This document shows, in pieces, positions 59,775-64,000 of a DNA stretch of 64,000 nt. Both the position numbers and the translations under genes were made by a program. The stretch's first letter is position 1. Every line of letters starts with the position of its first letter. The DNA comes from Leptodactylus fallax (Eukaryota > Chordata > Amphibia > Anura > Leptodactylidae), in contig CAMRHE010001076.1 in NCBI GenBank assembly GCA_947044405.1, positions 168,601 to 232,600 on the forward strand, written 5' to 3'. Under the pieces are notes generated by a model that was not told the origin of the DNA, searched no databases, and saw nothing but the letters and a program-made list of their open reading frames with translations.

Positions 59775-60608
59775 CATAGATAGATAGATAGAACGGACAG
59801 CACTCCAATATAGTAGAAAAAGTGATGGATACTTTATTCCATGAATATCGACGTTTCAGTTCCTCACATCTATCTGTTTATAGGATGACGCATCCATCAC
59901 TTTTTCTACTACATTGGAGCGCTGCCTGTTTTCTATCTGTATTGTTGTAGGATTAATGGCCAAATCATCTGTCAAAAATGAGATGCTGAGACATGAGGTA
60001 CAGGGTTCCTTAGGTAAACCTGACCATCCCAGAATGTCTTCTGTGTATAGGTCATGGATACATGTTAATCACAATACATATCTGGTACCTTACAAGCAGC
60101 ATTTGGAGTTAGCGGAGCGTCATCCTTCACAATGGGTAAACTGTTCTGTTCTGGATCTTTTCCTGCACAGGAGCCATAAGAGAATATGATCACCAAGCAA
60201 ACCATTGTTAGGTACTTATACATTACACTAGGATCATGTGTTACTGTGTTTATCAACTGCAAAATCCATAATTAACACAACAATAAAACTGTGATACAGT
60301 AAGATCCGCCAACAGCAGTCAGCCTGCTTGTTGCTGGTTTCCAGATTAGAAAACAAATGTTTTACTGATTGCATTTGGAAAGACTAGTGAATCCATTTAT
60401 CTGGAGGCAACATGTTATTACCGGGGGACCCAGTAACAGGACAATACTCACCTGTATTAAGTGCATTCATATCATGATCGCCTCCAAACGACAGGTTCCG
60501 TGTCAGCTTGGTATTGTCGTTCTTCTGAGGAGTAATGGCGGTTGGACACAAGGAGAATCTGCGCCGGAGGAAGTTCTCCTCCTTCATATTGTGCGCCGGG
60601 GAGGTTTT
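24718..60608 (-). CDS. OSBPL5: OSBPL5 (ORP5) gene, 19 recognised coding exons, C-terminus not found
   Basis: This is the gene for oxysterol-binding-protein-related protein 5, an endoplasmic-reticulum protein that in mammals works at ER-plasma membrane contacts and exchanges phosphatidylserine for PI4P (family knowledge). The start is ATG at 60,587, because [15 protein letters not shown] matches the ORP5 N-terminus; ORP8, the closest paralogue, starts differently. Exons give residues 1-131 basic/low complexity, about 132-235 PH domain, about 285-347 acidic linker and about 350-740 lipid-transfer domain with EQVSHHPP at 468-475. All junctions have GT/AG sites and preserve frame. The sum is 792 codons against 879 residues in human ORP5 (recalled), so about 85 residues with the membrane anchor are missing. 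The next exon may lie outside the window or be lost. Introns of 10.5 kb and 7.3 kb are filled with repeats. Confidence 0.93.
24954..25027 (+). repeat. interspersed repeat fragment shared with 53.4 kb
   Basis: TCAGTGGTGTTATCCATAGA and GGTGTTATCTTCTATTGTAA recur with few differences at 53,436-53,503. The two are dispersed copies of one family inside OSBPL5 introns. Confidence 0.75.
25224..25341 (-). CDS. OSBPL5: OSBPL5 coding exon 18
   Basis: A 118-nt exon completing the aspartate codon from exon 17 and encoding [20 protein letters not shown] followed by [19 protein letters not shown]. Family pattern PWDPL-DI-QFE-DG; here the second D of PWDPL is H. Donor AAG|GTAGAA, phase 0. Confidence 0.92.
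26508..26693 (-). CDS. OSBPL5: OSBPL5 coding exon 17 (ORD end)
   Basis: A 186-nt exon encoding [40 protein letters not shown] and [20 protein letters not shown]. The E-AQR-A--ER helix closes the ORD in this family. Donor GAAGA|GTGAGT, phase 2. Confidence 0.95.
27060..27086. repeat. (TA)n microsatellite
   Basis: A run of thirteen or so TA units in intron 16. Confidence 0.9.
27181..27621 (+). other. open frame with internal repeat, doubtful
   Basis: A 146-codon open frame on the strand opposite OSBPL5 contains two similar blocks, [13 protein letters not shown] and [13 protein letters not shown], that are also similar in DNA (GGGAAGAAAGGGAGTCTCCC and GGGAGGAGAGGGAGTCTCTT). No known domain was recognised and the opposite strand is open too (about 148 codons), so base composition may explain it. 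Probably part of an unrecognised repeat; kept only as something to test. Confidence 0.2.
28547..28683 (-). CDS. OSBPL5: OSBPL5 coding exon 16 (ORD)
   Basis: A 137-nt exon encoding [40 protein letters not shown] and EMESER. The FW-P...R-QRL--H motif is as in ORP5. Donor GAGAG|GTAAAG. Confidence 0.95.
29041..29240. mobile_element. MITE-like element, 'GAGGCCCCACGTTG' family
   Basis: Left end TGAGGCCCCACGTTGTGGAAAC, right end GCAACGTGGGGCCTTAGCCC; inverted, with GTTTTTTGTTGCAG-like inner arms. The same family occurs at about 41,972-42,148 and 61,799-62,023. It ends about 40 bp from OSBPL5 exon 15. Confidence 0.8.
29279..29368 (-). CDS. OSBPL5: OSBPL5 coding exon 15 (ORD)
   Basis: A 90-nt, phase 0-0 exon encoding [20 protein letters not shown] followed by [10 protein letters not shown]. 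Matches the ORP5/8 FFGGS...NQISGKI...LSGHWD region. Confidence 0.95.
30303..30400 (-). CDS. OSBPL5: OSBPL5 coding exon 14 (ORD)
   Basis: A 98-nt exon encoding [20 protein letters not shown] followed by [12 protein letters not shown]. Donor AAG|GTAAGA. An inverted 97-bp satellite array lies in the intron between this exon and exon 13. Confidence 0.95.
30485..30525 (+). repeat. isolated partial 97-bp satellite monomer, opposite orientation
   Basis: GTATTATACTCCAGAGCTGC followed by ATCCACAATTCTGCTG is a diverged monomer piece in + orientation, about 130 bp from the start of an array in - orientation. Confidence 0.75.
30655..31815 (-). repeat. 97-bp satellite array 2, about 12 copies, inverted
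   Basis: The same monomer as in array 1, in reverse orientation: CAGAATAGTGAGTGCAGCTC, TGGAGTATAATACAGGATGT, AACTCAGGATCAGTACAGGA, TAAGTAATGTAATGTATGTA. Copies are very alike. One junction near 31,035-31,060 carries an irregular GTGCACCAGCAGAGGGGCGCCC interruption. The array sits in OSBPL5 intron 13. Confidence 0.97.
31816..32022. mobile_element. probable short interspersed element
   Basis: Non-coding; ends in CAGGACAACCCCTTTAA, the inverse of the TTAAAGGGGTTGTCC ends used by other elements here. The other end probably lies at or inside the satellite border. TAGCAGCCTCCATGTCCGGA and TAGCAGCTTCAGAGATCCGG are similar internal blocks. Confidence 0.45.
32075..32173 (-). CDS. OSBPL5: OSBPL5 coding exon 13 (ORD)
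   Basis: A 99-nt exon encoding [20 protein letters not shown] followed by [12 protein letters not shown], part of the ORD beta-barrel. MTRDEDY replaces the LNRAEDY of human ORP5; otherwise conserved. Confidence 0.95.
33613..33768. mobile_element. hairpin repeat
   Basis: GAGTGCCCCATGTGAATAGA pairs with TCTATTCACATGGGGCACTT, with a partly complementary interior (GCACATGCTCGGTCACTGCT / GTGACTGAGTATGTGCGCTA). Related hairpin-like blocks occur near 28,390-28,450, 44,115-44,200 and 48,795-48,845. Confidence 0.7.
33868..33964 (-). CDS. OSBPL5: OSBPL5 coding exon 12 (ORD signature)
   Basis: A 97-nt exon starting [20 protein letters not shown], so that the OSBP fingerprint EQVSHHPP is formed across the exon 11/12 junction. 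The paired histidines bind the PI4P headgroup in ORD proteins (family knowledge). Confidence 0.96.
34009..34292. repeat. (TATC)n compound microsatellite
   Basis: Runs of CTAT/TATC with ATATATCTACCTATCTCATA interruptions repeated several times, so a longer compound unit of about 50-60 bp has itself been duplicated. Located in OSBPL5 intron 11. Confidence 0.95.
35189..35287 (-). CDS. OSBPL5: OSBPL5 coding exon 11 (ORD)
   Basis: A 99-nt, phase 0-0 exon, residues 437-469: [20 protein letters not shown], then [13 protein letters not shown]. The K and N of the PI4P/PS-binding KPYN motif are kept. The usual next residue, proline (KPYNPILGE), is serine here, and the usual ETF is EKF; both substitutions are unusual for the family. 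Confidence 0.95.
35701..35782 (-). CDS. OSBPL5: OSBPL5 coding exon 10 (ORD)
   Basis: An 82-nt exon encoding [20 protein letters not shown] followed by GFYKKPK. The conserved [12 protein letters not shown] motif is complete with exon 11. It is separated from exon 9 by a 7.3-kb intron holding the 32-bp minisatellite. Confidence 0.95.
36712..38460. repeat. 32-bp minisatellite, about 54 copies
   Basis: Unit AGCTGGCAGGTCTACGGATG + AAGCTGGTCTAT, 32 bp. Variants include GCAGATCTGCGG, TATACCTGGC, GAGGCTCGTC and GCTAACATGTCTATGG. These variants recur in fixed orders, so blocks of two or more units were copied together. The array lies in OSBPL5 intron 9. It is not coding and has no unique spacers, so it is not a CRISPR. 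Confidence 0.97.
39155..39600 (+). mobile_element. 5' end of another Tc1 family, truncated
   Basis: Starts CAGTACAGACCAAAAGTTTG right after a TA, the terminal repeat of a Tc1 element of a type seen widely in vertebrates. It continues through TTCTTCAAAGTAGCCACCTT and reaches a start-like ATGGCAAGAAAAAAGCAGCT near 39,568, after which the resemblance to a transposase ends. No right end was found. Confidence 0.75.
39601..41971. other. intron 9 of OSBPL5, no gene
   Basis: Contains CGTTCACATCTGCATTGAAG and GGATTCCCATTTACATTGGA repeat ends (39,800-40,100). At 40,990-41,170 there is a CCGCAGTGCTTTACAGACAT ... GGAGGAAACCGGAGTACCCG ... CATGCATACACGGGGAGAAC segment, a widespread vertebrate interspersed-repeat sequence. 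Nothing else is recognised. Confidence 0.45.
41972..42146. mobile_element. MITE-like element, 'GAGGCCCCACGTTG' family, decayed
   Basis: GATGAGGCCTTAGGCAGAGG and CACATGTTGCGAAAAAGATG at the left correspond to CTTTTCCGCAATGTGTGACTT at the right. The inner AAAGCCAAGAGGAATGGGAA matches the 29.1-kb copy (AAAAGGAATGGGAAATATAG). Confidence 0.7.
42147..42643. mobile_element. fold-back element with about 200-bp arms
   Basis: TAAAGGAGTATTCCCACAAA at the left is the inverse of CATGGGAATACCCCTTTAA at the right. The arms stay complementary inwards through AAAAGTTAAACATTTTTGCA / TGCAAAAATGTTTAACTTTT and GATCGGTTGCCAATGG / CCATTGGCAACCGATC. Non-coding. Confidence 0.9.
43107..43291 (-). CDS. OSBPL5: OSBPL5 coding exon 9 (start of ORD)
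   Basis: A 185-nt exon encoding [40 protein letters not shown] and [20 protein letters not shown]. This is the lid and first part of the lipid-binding domain. Donor CA|GTGAGT splits a glutamine codon completed by exon 10. Confidence 0.96.
43683..43869 (-). CDS. OSBPL5: OSBPL5 coding exon 8 (acidic linker)
   Basis: A 187-nt exon rich in S, D and [21 protein letters not shown], then [11 protein letters not shown] and [16 protein letters not shown]. It matches the ORP5 linker ENDAFSDKSE...GTTYVE. Likely disordered and a candidate for phosphorylation (inference). Confidence 0.94.
44583..45103. mobile_element. fold-back element with about 190-bp arms
   Basis: TTAAAGGGGTTATCCAGCTT pairs with AGCTAGATAACCCCCTTTAA. 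Inner pairs include CCCTTGTGCACCCTTTTC / AAAAGGGTGCACAAGGG, CTTGTATCACTGTTA / AACAGTGATACAAGG and AACTACATTTCCCATGAT / ATCATGGGAAATGTAGTT. Located about 50 bp from OSBPL5 exon 7, in intron 7. Confidence 0.9.
45156..45327 (-). CDS. OSBPL5: OSBPL5 coding exon 7 (PH end and start of linker)
   Basis: A 172-nt exon with [16 protein letters not shown], the C-terminal PH helix, followed by a linker ending SEQELF-L. The linker resembles ORP5 (PDQDLFPL) and not ORP8, which supports the paralogue assignment. Donor CCT|GTAAGA. A fold-back element ends only about 50 bp downstream of this exon. Confidence 0.94.
45590..45674 (-). CDS. OSBPL5: OSBPL5 coding exon 6 (PH domain, middle)
   Basis: An 85-nt exon encoding [20 protein letters not shown] followed by FRATSESD, phase 0 to 1. 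Donor GACG|GTAAGA, acceptor ACTTATAG. Confidence 0.95.
46632..46835 (-). CDS. OSBPL5: OSBPL5 coding exon 5 (PH domain, first half)
   Basis: A 204-nt, phase 0-0 exon, residues 132-199: [20 protein letters not shown], then [20 protein letters not shown], ending DQSIWAVK. The W-x-K-LWCVLK strand and the final tryptophan helix region are typical of the PH domain that targets the protein to plasma-membrane phosphoinositides. Confidence 0.96.
47110..47985 (+). mobile_element. 5'-truncated Penelope-like retroelement with inverted flanks
   Basis: The endonuclease fragment at 47,373-47,666 is flanked by about 200-bp inverted sequences: GAAGAAATCAGGCGATACCT (47,161) against AGGTATCGCCTGATTTCTTC (to 47,973), AAGATCCTTTTGAAGATCCA counterparts, and AGAAGTTATTTACAACAGGT against ACCTGTTGTAAATAACTTCT. 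Penelope elements often carry inverted terminal-repeat copies and are 5'-truncated (family knowledge). Confidence 0.8.
47373..47666 (+). pseudogene. GIY-YIG endonuclease domain of a Penelope-like element
   Basis: A frame of 97 codons begins [20 protein letters not shown] and continues [20 protein letters not shown] with [22 protein letters not shown] is the GIY-YIG-type motif, with the following R and H residues and a C-x-x-C before it, as in Penelope-like element endonucleases. The upstream reverse transcriptase is absent, so this is a dead fragment. Confidence 0.85.
48201..48302 (-). CDS. OSBPL5: OSBPL5 coding exon 4
   Basis: A 102-nt exon encoding [20 protein letters not shown] followed by [14 protein letters not shown], the basic helix leading into the PH domain. 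The acceptor is taken as GCCGCATAG rather than the AG six bases inside, because V-Q-K is conserved here. Donor AAG|GTAATT. Confidence 0.93.
48967..49072. repeat. 106-bp hairpin repeat
   Basis: CTGCAGTCACCACTAGGGGGA at the left pairs with CTCCCCCTAGTGGTGGCTGCAG at the right. A very compact fold-back element in OSBPL5 intron 3. A short related CCCCTAGTGGGGGCAGCAGG occurs near 32,298. Confidence 0.8.
49532..49612 (-). CDS. OSBPL5: OSBPL5 coding exon 3
   Basis: An 81-nt, phase 0-0 exon encoding residues 71-97 ([13 protein letters not shown], then KMDTLK). The same LCNG(S/T)DKEC-SPT block occurs in mammalian ORP5. Acceptor CTTCTAG, donor AAG|GTAAGA. Confidence 0.92.
50612..52208 (+). mobile_element. 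full-length Tc1 transposon with TA target duplication, broken
   Basis: Starts CAGTGGGTATGGAAAGTATT and ends with the inverse ATACTTTCTGTACCCACTG, with TA on both sides (50,610-50,611 and 52,209-52,210). Inverted arms of about 180 bp include CAGCTCCCCATCTTGACAGA / TCTGTCAAGATGGGGAGCTG. It lies in OSBPL5 intron 2 on the strand opposite the gene. Confidence 0.95.
50982..51991 (+). pseudogene. Tc1 transposase with stops and frameshifts
   Basis: From ATG at 50,982 the frame reads [20 protein letters not shown] (DNA-binding helices) and hits a stop at about 51,135. Further frames supply [20 protein letters not shown] (first D), then after shifts [20 protein letters not shown] (second D) and [20 protein letters not shown] (E), with a normal end near TQY-stop at 51,989. 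All three catalytic residues are recognisable but at least two frameshifts and two stops break the gene. Confidence 0.9.
52871..53268. mobile_element. hAT-type MITE with perfect 8-bp target duplication
   Basis: Starts CAGGGCTGTGGAGTCGGAGT and ends CACCGACTCCACAGCCCTG. GTTAACAG flanks it exactly on both sides (52,863-52,870 and 53,269-53,276). Eight-base duplications and CAGGG ends are hallmarks of hAT transposons. The interior is studded with GGAGTC / GACTCC hexamers, and a second internal copy of CAGGGCTGTGGAGTCGGAGT starts near 53,143. Non-coding. Confidence 0.9.
53436..53503 (+). repeat. interspersed repeat fragment shared with 25.0 kb
   Basis: TCAGTGGTGTTATCTATAGA and GGCGTTATCTTCTATTGTAA match 24,954-25,027. 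The hAT element at 52,871 may sit inside a longer copy of this family. Confidence 0.7.
53518..53928 (+). mobile_element. 3' end of an L2-like LINE
   Basis: The frame [20 protein letters not shown] then [20 protein letters not shown] is the type of C-terminal tail found after the reverse transcriptase in L2-like LINEs. It is followed by a 3' UTR with TTGCTGCTGTAACACACTGA and ATTTCCCCATTGTGGGACTA, and ends in (ATT)n at 53,893-53,928. Strongly 5'-truncated copy. Confidence 0.75.
53929..58551. other. OSBPL5 intron 2, no gene recognised
   Basis: Non-coding. A conserved repeat motif GAGCCGAAACGTTGCATGGG with GGAGTGCTGCCTCTTTTTTA lies at 55,117-55,185. A block CAAGTGAATGAGACTGAGCT at 56,018-56,060 is shared with 49,840-49,880 and 61,275-61,300. 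Duplicated text ATACTCTAATCACATCCAAA / ATACTCTAGTCACACCCAAA occurs at 54,863 and 55,407. No exon features were seen. Confidence 0.45.
58552..58890. mobile_element. possible hAT-derived MITE
   Basis: Left GTGCTGGGCGATAATGACCC and right TTAATTGTCCAGCCCTACCC are imperfect inverted ends, and the first part (CAAAATCACGATTAATTGAA) is typical of the 'GGGCTGGGCGAT' interspersed hAT repeats of vertebrates. A target duplication was not secured. Confidence 0.5.
59535..59792. repeat. (GATA)n compound microsatellite
   Basis: GATA/TAGA runs interrupted by ACAGAAGATA and GATAGATATGAGATA motifs. It is adjacent to a repeat (59,793-59,930) with inverted CACTCCAATATAGTAGAAAA / TTTTCTACTACATTGGAGCG ends. Confidence 0.95.
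59793..59932. repeat. short element with inverted ends
   Basis: CAGCACTCCAATATAGTAGA with AAAAAGTGATGGATACTTTA on the left pairs with CATCCATCACTTTTTCTACT and ACATTGGAGCGCTGCC on the right; TATCGACGTTTCAGTTCC lies between. Similar GACGTTTC motifs occur at 14,995 and 55,120 in related repeats. Confidence 0.65.
60089..60162 (-). CDS. OSBPL5: OSBPL5 coding exon 2
   Basis: A 74-nt exon, CTGTGCAG acceptor and AAG|GTACCA donor, encoding [25 protein letters not shown]. It matches the ORP5 stretch GKDMEPNGPSLP...PPTP in pattern, and the phase (1 to 0) fits exons 1 and 3. Confidence 0.85.
60452..60608 (-). CDS. OSBPL5: OSBPL5 coding exon 1 (start codon)
   Basis: The coding part is 60,452-60,587, beginning at ATG ([15 protein letters not shown]) and ending phase 1 at ACAG|GTGAGT. 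The exon probably extends to 60,608, where an ATATTTTCAG acceptor precedes a 21-nt untranslated stretch. A non-coding first exon and the promoter must therefore lie further upstream and were not recognised. Confidence 0.92.
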
Positions 60609-61451
60609 CTGAAAATATAAAGTGCAAATGAGGCAACGTTGAGAAGACAAATGTGGGATTTATAGTAACATTTACTTTATTAGTCGCTATGTTCACTTCA
60701 TATGAAAGCTTTTTTGTTAGTTTTCATTTTTATTTTCCATTTCATTTATCTATAGTTATAAAAAACAAAAAAAAATCCTAAAATTCTGCAGTTTTCATCC
60801 TGACCACTAAGCCTAATAACATAGTGACACTTACTCTTCTCTATACTGTTGACTTTACTCTAGTTATCTTATTACTATCACAGACAGGTAACATCACTTT
60901 TATAGGATCCACCATTCACAATAGGCGATGGTCACAGCTCACCTCCTCCCCCTCCCTGCACAATAACCTCTGCACAGGTCACAGAGCATGCCCACAACAC
61001 TCTCCCATACAAGTCAATGAGTCATCTTCAAGCAATTGCTATACTGTAGTTTGACCATGTGACTGCTGTAAAGGAATGCTCTGTACGCTGTTAACAGCAG
61101 CTCAGGCAAGATGACCACCCCCATAACCACGTATAGGGATGAATGAATATAAAATCCGAAAATGGATTTGAAAAATAATATTTCAGGTGAGCGCTGCAGC
61201 CTCTTCACTGAATACCAAGTACAGCACTTTACATATCATAGGGCTGTGCTTGATATTGCTGCTCCACCCCCATTCACTTGAATGAGACTGAGCTACTGCT
61301 GTACCATGGGATGGATAAATGCAAAATTATCAGCAAAGGGACGTTGCGACCTCTTCAAACTGCTGATCTGTGGGGGTGGTCCGAGGTGTTGGACCCCCAC
61401 CTATCTATTTTAAAGATAGGTTAGCAATATTTAAGTCCCGGAAAACCCCAT
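60609..61451. other. region upstream of OSBPL5 coding exon 1, no gene
   Basis: No promoter, CpG-dense stretch or untranslated exon could be identified. A block TGAATGAGACTGAGCTACTG near 61,280 belongs to a family also present at 49.85 and 56.02 kb. Confidence 0.4.
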
Positions 61452-61802
61452 TTAAGGCTAAGGCCCCACGTAGGGGGCTGCAGCAAAAAAGCGCTGTGGG
61501 AAAAATCGCGGCGGCAACTCATCGCGTTTTTACCCGCTTTTGACAGAAAGTCCGCAGAGTTTTTCTCTGCAGAATTTCTGCTTTCATTATACCTATAGGG
61601 AAACCGCTGGCGTTTCCTTAGGTATAATTGACATGCTGCAATTTCCAAAAATGCAACGGTTTTGGAAATGGCAGCATTTCTGCTGCGCATATTTTTCTGC
61701 AACGTGTGGATGGGATTTGCTAGAATCCCATCCACTGTGCAGGGACTGTAAAATGCAGCACTTTTTGCCGCGGTGTTTACGCCATGTGGGGCTCGGCCTT
61801 AA
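61452..61802 (+). mobile_element. interspersed element, copy 2 of the 16.97-kb family
   Basis: Starts TTTAAGGCTAAGGCCCCACG and ends GTGGGGCTCGGCCTTAAGG, inverted. The interior (GCGCTGTGGGAAAAATCGCG, TATACCTATAGGGAAACCGC, TGTGGATGGGATTTGCTAGA) matches 16,966-17,271. Confidence 0.85.
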
Positions 61803-62023
61803 GGCTAAGGCCCCACGTTGCGGAAACGCAGCATTTTTTGTTGCAGTTTTTGCTGCGTTTTTTTGAGCCAAAGCCAGGAGTGGACTGAGCAGAAGGGAGA
61901 AGTATAAGAACTTACTATATATTTCACATTCCTTTTGCAGCCATTCTGACTTTGGCTCAAAAAAACACAGAAAATCTGCAATATAAAAAGCTGCGTTTCC
62001 ACAACGTGGGGCCTCAGCCTTAA
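61799..62023. mobile_element. MITE-like element, 'GAGGCCCCACGTTG' family, best copy
   Basis: TTAAGGCTAAGGCCCCACGT with TGCGGAAACGCAGC on the left is mirrored by GCTGCGTTTCCACAACGTGG and GGCCTCAGCCTTAA on the right; inner arms TTTTTGAGCCAAAGCCAGGA / TGACTTTGGCTCAAAAAAAC. It directly abuts the preceding element and shares its terminal TTAAGGCTAAGGCCCCACG. Confidence 0.9.
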
Positions 62024-62880
62024 ACTGTAATAAGATCTGTCAAGAGCCCACTTGCTTATGGTTTCCTGGCAGCATCACACACATTTCACTTAGTGAAAAG
62101 ACACTGAAAAGTGAAAGAAAGTAAGGAAAAATAAAAAGTTATTAATTTTGCTCTGGAAAAAGAATAGTTTGATAGCAATATCCTTAAATAGAGAGCTCTC
62201 TACTCCATAAACATTGGCCTCGGCCTTCAGACTCAACCTTTAGATCCATTAATTGTGGCAGTCAACACATAATCTATGGTTATATTCTTCTACAGAGTGT
62301 TTGCCATTTGCAGCTTAGAACATTTAGACCCAACCGCTGAATATAGTAACAATCCACATTTCTCCTATGACTAATATAAATGTCTGCGCGGCTCCGCTGG
62401 CACCAGATTATTGCTTATAAAATGTCTCTAAATTTAGATTCCGAGCAGCAGCCGATTATTTACTAAGAAGTTTGGTTTGTAAAGCTCAAAAATTCAGCCG
62501 GTGCCCATGAAGTGCCAAGTAGTCAGAGGTTGTCAGTGCAATGTCAAGAGGTGCTGTGAGGAGCTGACAGACATTGATCTCTCACTGACCCACGGAAATG
62601 TGTGGGCGTCAGGTGAGAAACACAGACGTCATTGGCCGCTGTCATACAAGCCAGTTGTAGCTGAGGTGTATTATGGGTAAAAGTTTCTGGCTGAGAAAAA
62701 TCTTTGGATGAATTGAAGTCATTTTTTAAAGAATTGTCCAACTTATTCAGAATTCTTCAAGTGAAGGTTTTCAGTTAATTGGAAAAAATGATTTCATACA
62801 GAAAATGTTCTCATCTAAACAGCGAGACAAAAGCTACATTCACTTTATCAATACATTATATATTCTATACAGAACACAAC
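62024..62880. other. no gene recognised
   Basis: A/T-rich non-coding DNA up to the third satellite array. Confidence 0.4.
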
Positions 62881-64000
62881 ACATCCTGTATTATACTCCA
62901 GAGCTGCGCTCACTATTCTGCTGGTGCAGTCACTGTGTACATACATTACATTACTTATCCTGTACTGATCCTGAGTTACATCCTGTATTATACTCAAGAG
63001 CTGCACTCACTATTCTGCTGGTGCAGTCACTGTGTACATACATTACATTACTTATCCTGTACTGATCCTGAGTTACATCCTGTATTATACTCCAGAGCTG
63101 CACTCACTATTCTGCTGGTACACTCACTGTGTACATACATTACATTACTTATCCTGTACTGATCCTGAGTTACATCCTGTATTATACTCCAGAGCTGCAC
63201 TCACTATTCTGCTGGTACAGTCACTGTGTACATGCATTACATTACTTATCCTGTACTGATCCTGAGTTACATCCTGTATTATACTCCAGAGCTGCACTCA
63301 CTATTCTGCTGGTACACTCACTGTGTACATACATTACATTACTTATCCTGTACTGATCCTGAGTTACATCCTGTATTATACTCCAGAGCTGCACTCACTA
63401 TTCTGCTGGTACAGTCACTGTGTACATACATTACATTACTTATCCTGTACTGATCCTGAGTTACATCCTGTATTATACTCCAGAGCTGCACTCACTATTC
63501 TGCTGGTACAGTCACTGTGTCAATACATTACATTACTTATCCTGTACTGATCCTGAGTTACATCCTGTATTATACTCCAGAGCTGCACTCACTATTCTGC
63601 TGGTGCAGTCACTGTGTACATACATTACATTACTTATTCTGTACTGATCCTGAGTTACATCCTGTATTATACTCCAGAGCTGTACTCACTATTCTGCTGG
63701 TGCAGTCACTGTGTACATACATTACATTACTTATCCTGTACTGATCCTGAGTTACATCCTGTATTATACTCCAGAGCTGCGCTCACTATTCTGCTGGTGC
63801 AGTCACTGTGTACATACATTACATTACTTATCCTGTACTGATCCTGAGTTACATCCTGTATTATACTCCAGAGCTGCACTCACTATTCTGCTGGTGCCGT
63901 CACTGTGTACATACATTACATTACTTATCCTGTACTGATCCTGAGTTACATCCTGTATTATACTCCAGAGCTGCACTCACTATTCTGCTGGTACAGTCAC
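62881..64000 (+). repeat. 97-bp satellite array 3, at least 11 copies
   Basis: The same monomer and orientation as array 1, entering abruptly after AGAACACAAC and running off the window. Copies are very uniform; GTACAG/GTGCAG and GCGCTC/GCACTC are the main variants, and GTACACTCACTGTG variants occur in alternate positions (63,117 and 63,314). Confidence 0.97.

Noticed and set aside
59502..59808. Open frames rich in I, Y, L and S on the minus strand
   Set aside because: They are translations of the (GATA)n microsatellite.
24718..60608. Assignment of the oxysterol-binding gene to OSBPL8
   Set aside because: The N-terminus [15 protein letters not shown], the LCNGTDKEC block, the linker and the post-[12 protein letters not shown] region match ORP5 rather than ORP8.

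Overview
The window is nuclear DNA of a vertebrate, most likely an anuran amphibian. The basis is spliced vertebrate genes with large introns, several Tc1/mariner, hAT, L2 and Penelope-type elements, many short fold-back elements whose ends read like the frog 'CTTTAAAGGGGTTGTCCAG' type, and long 97-bp satellite arrays. Vertebrate is certain from the genes; frog is an inference from repeat style, and the species cannot be named.

The main gene is OSBPL5 (ORP5), on the minus strand. Nineteen coding exons can be read between about 60.6 kb (start codon) and 24.7 kb. Every splice junction keeps the reading frame. Together they give about 792 residues: N-terminal basic region, PH domain, acidic linker and the complete lipid-transfer (ORD) domain, with its EQVSHHPP signature split over two exons. 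The C-terminal membrane anchor known for ORP5 was not found; the last recognised exon runs into an in-frame TAA instead of an obvious splice donor.

At 2.8-4.1 kb, also on the minus strand, lie two phase-1/phase-1 exons for a V-set and a C1-set immunoglobulin domain. They resemble the NCR3LG1 (B7-H6) family of NK-receptor ligands. Signal-peptide and membrane exons were not recognised.

Layout. 1-2.1 kb: G-rich minisatellite, then an A/T-rich tandem repeat. 2.4-2.7 kb: hAT-like element. 2.8-4.1 kb: Ig exons. 4.4-6.4 kb: local duplication and fold-back elements. 6.6-8.3 kb: a Tc1 element whose transposase is open except for one stop codon. 8.7-9.5 kb: deletion derivative of a second Tc1 family. 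10-17 kb: mostly unrecognised DNA with an LTR-like stretch, a Tc1 fragment and a SCAN-like gag fragment. 17.8-21.4 kb: 97-bp satellite array (+). 21.4-24.7 kb: nothing coding recognised. 24.7-60.6 kb: OSBPL5, with introns holding a second 97-bp array in inverted orientation, a 32-bp minisatellite, GATA/TATC microsatellites, a Penelope relic, a complete but broken Tc1, a hAT element with a perfect 8-bp target duplication, an L2 tail and several fold-back elements. 61.4-62.0 kb: two adjacent elements. 62.9-64 kb: a third 97-bp array running off the window.

No bacterial-type systems, CRISPR arrays, rRNA or convincing tRNA genes were seen. I found no clearly new gene system. The most interesting leads are the missing ORP5 anchor, the orphan B7-H6-like exons and the repeated use of one 97-bp satellite on both sides of and inside the same gene.
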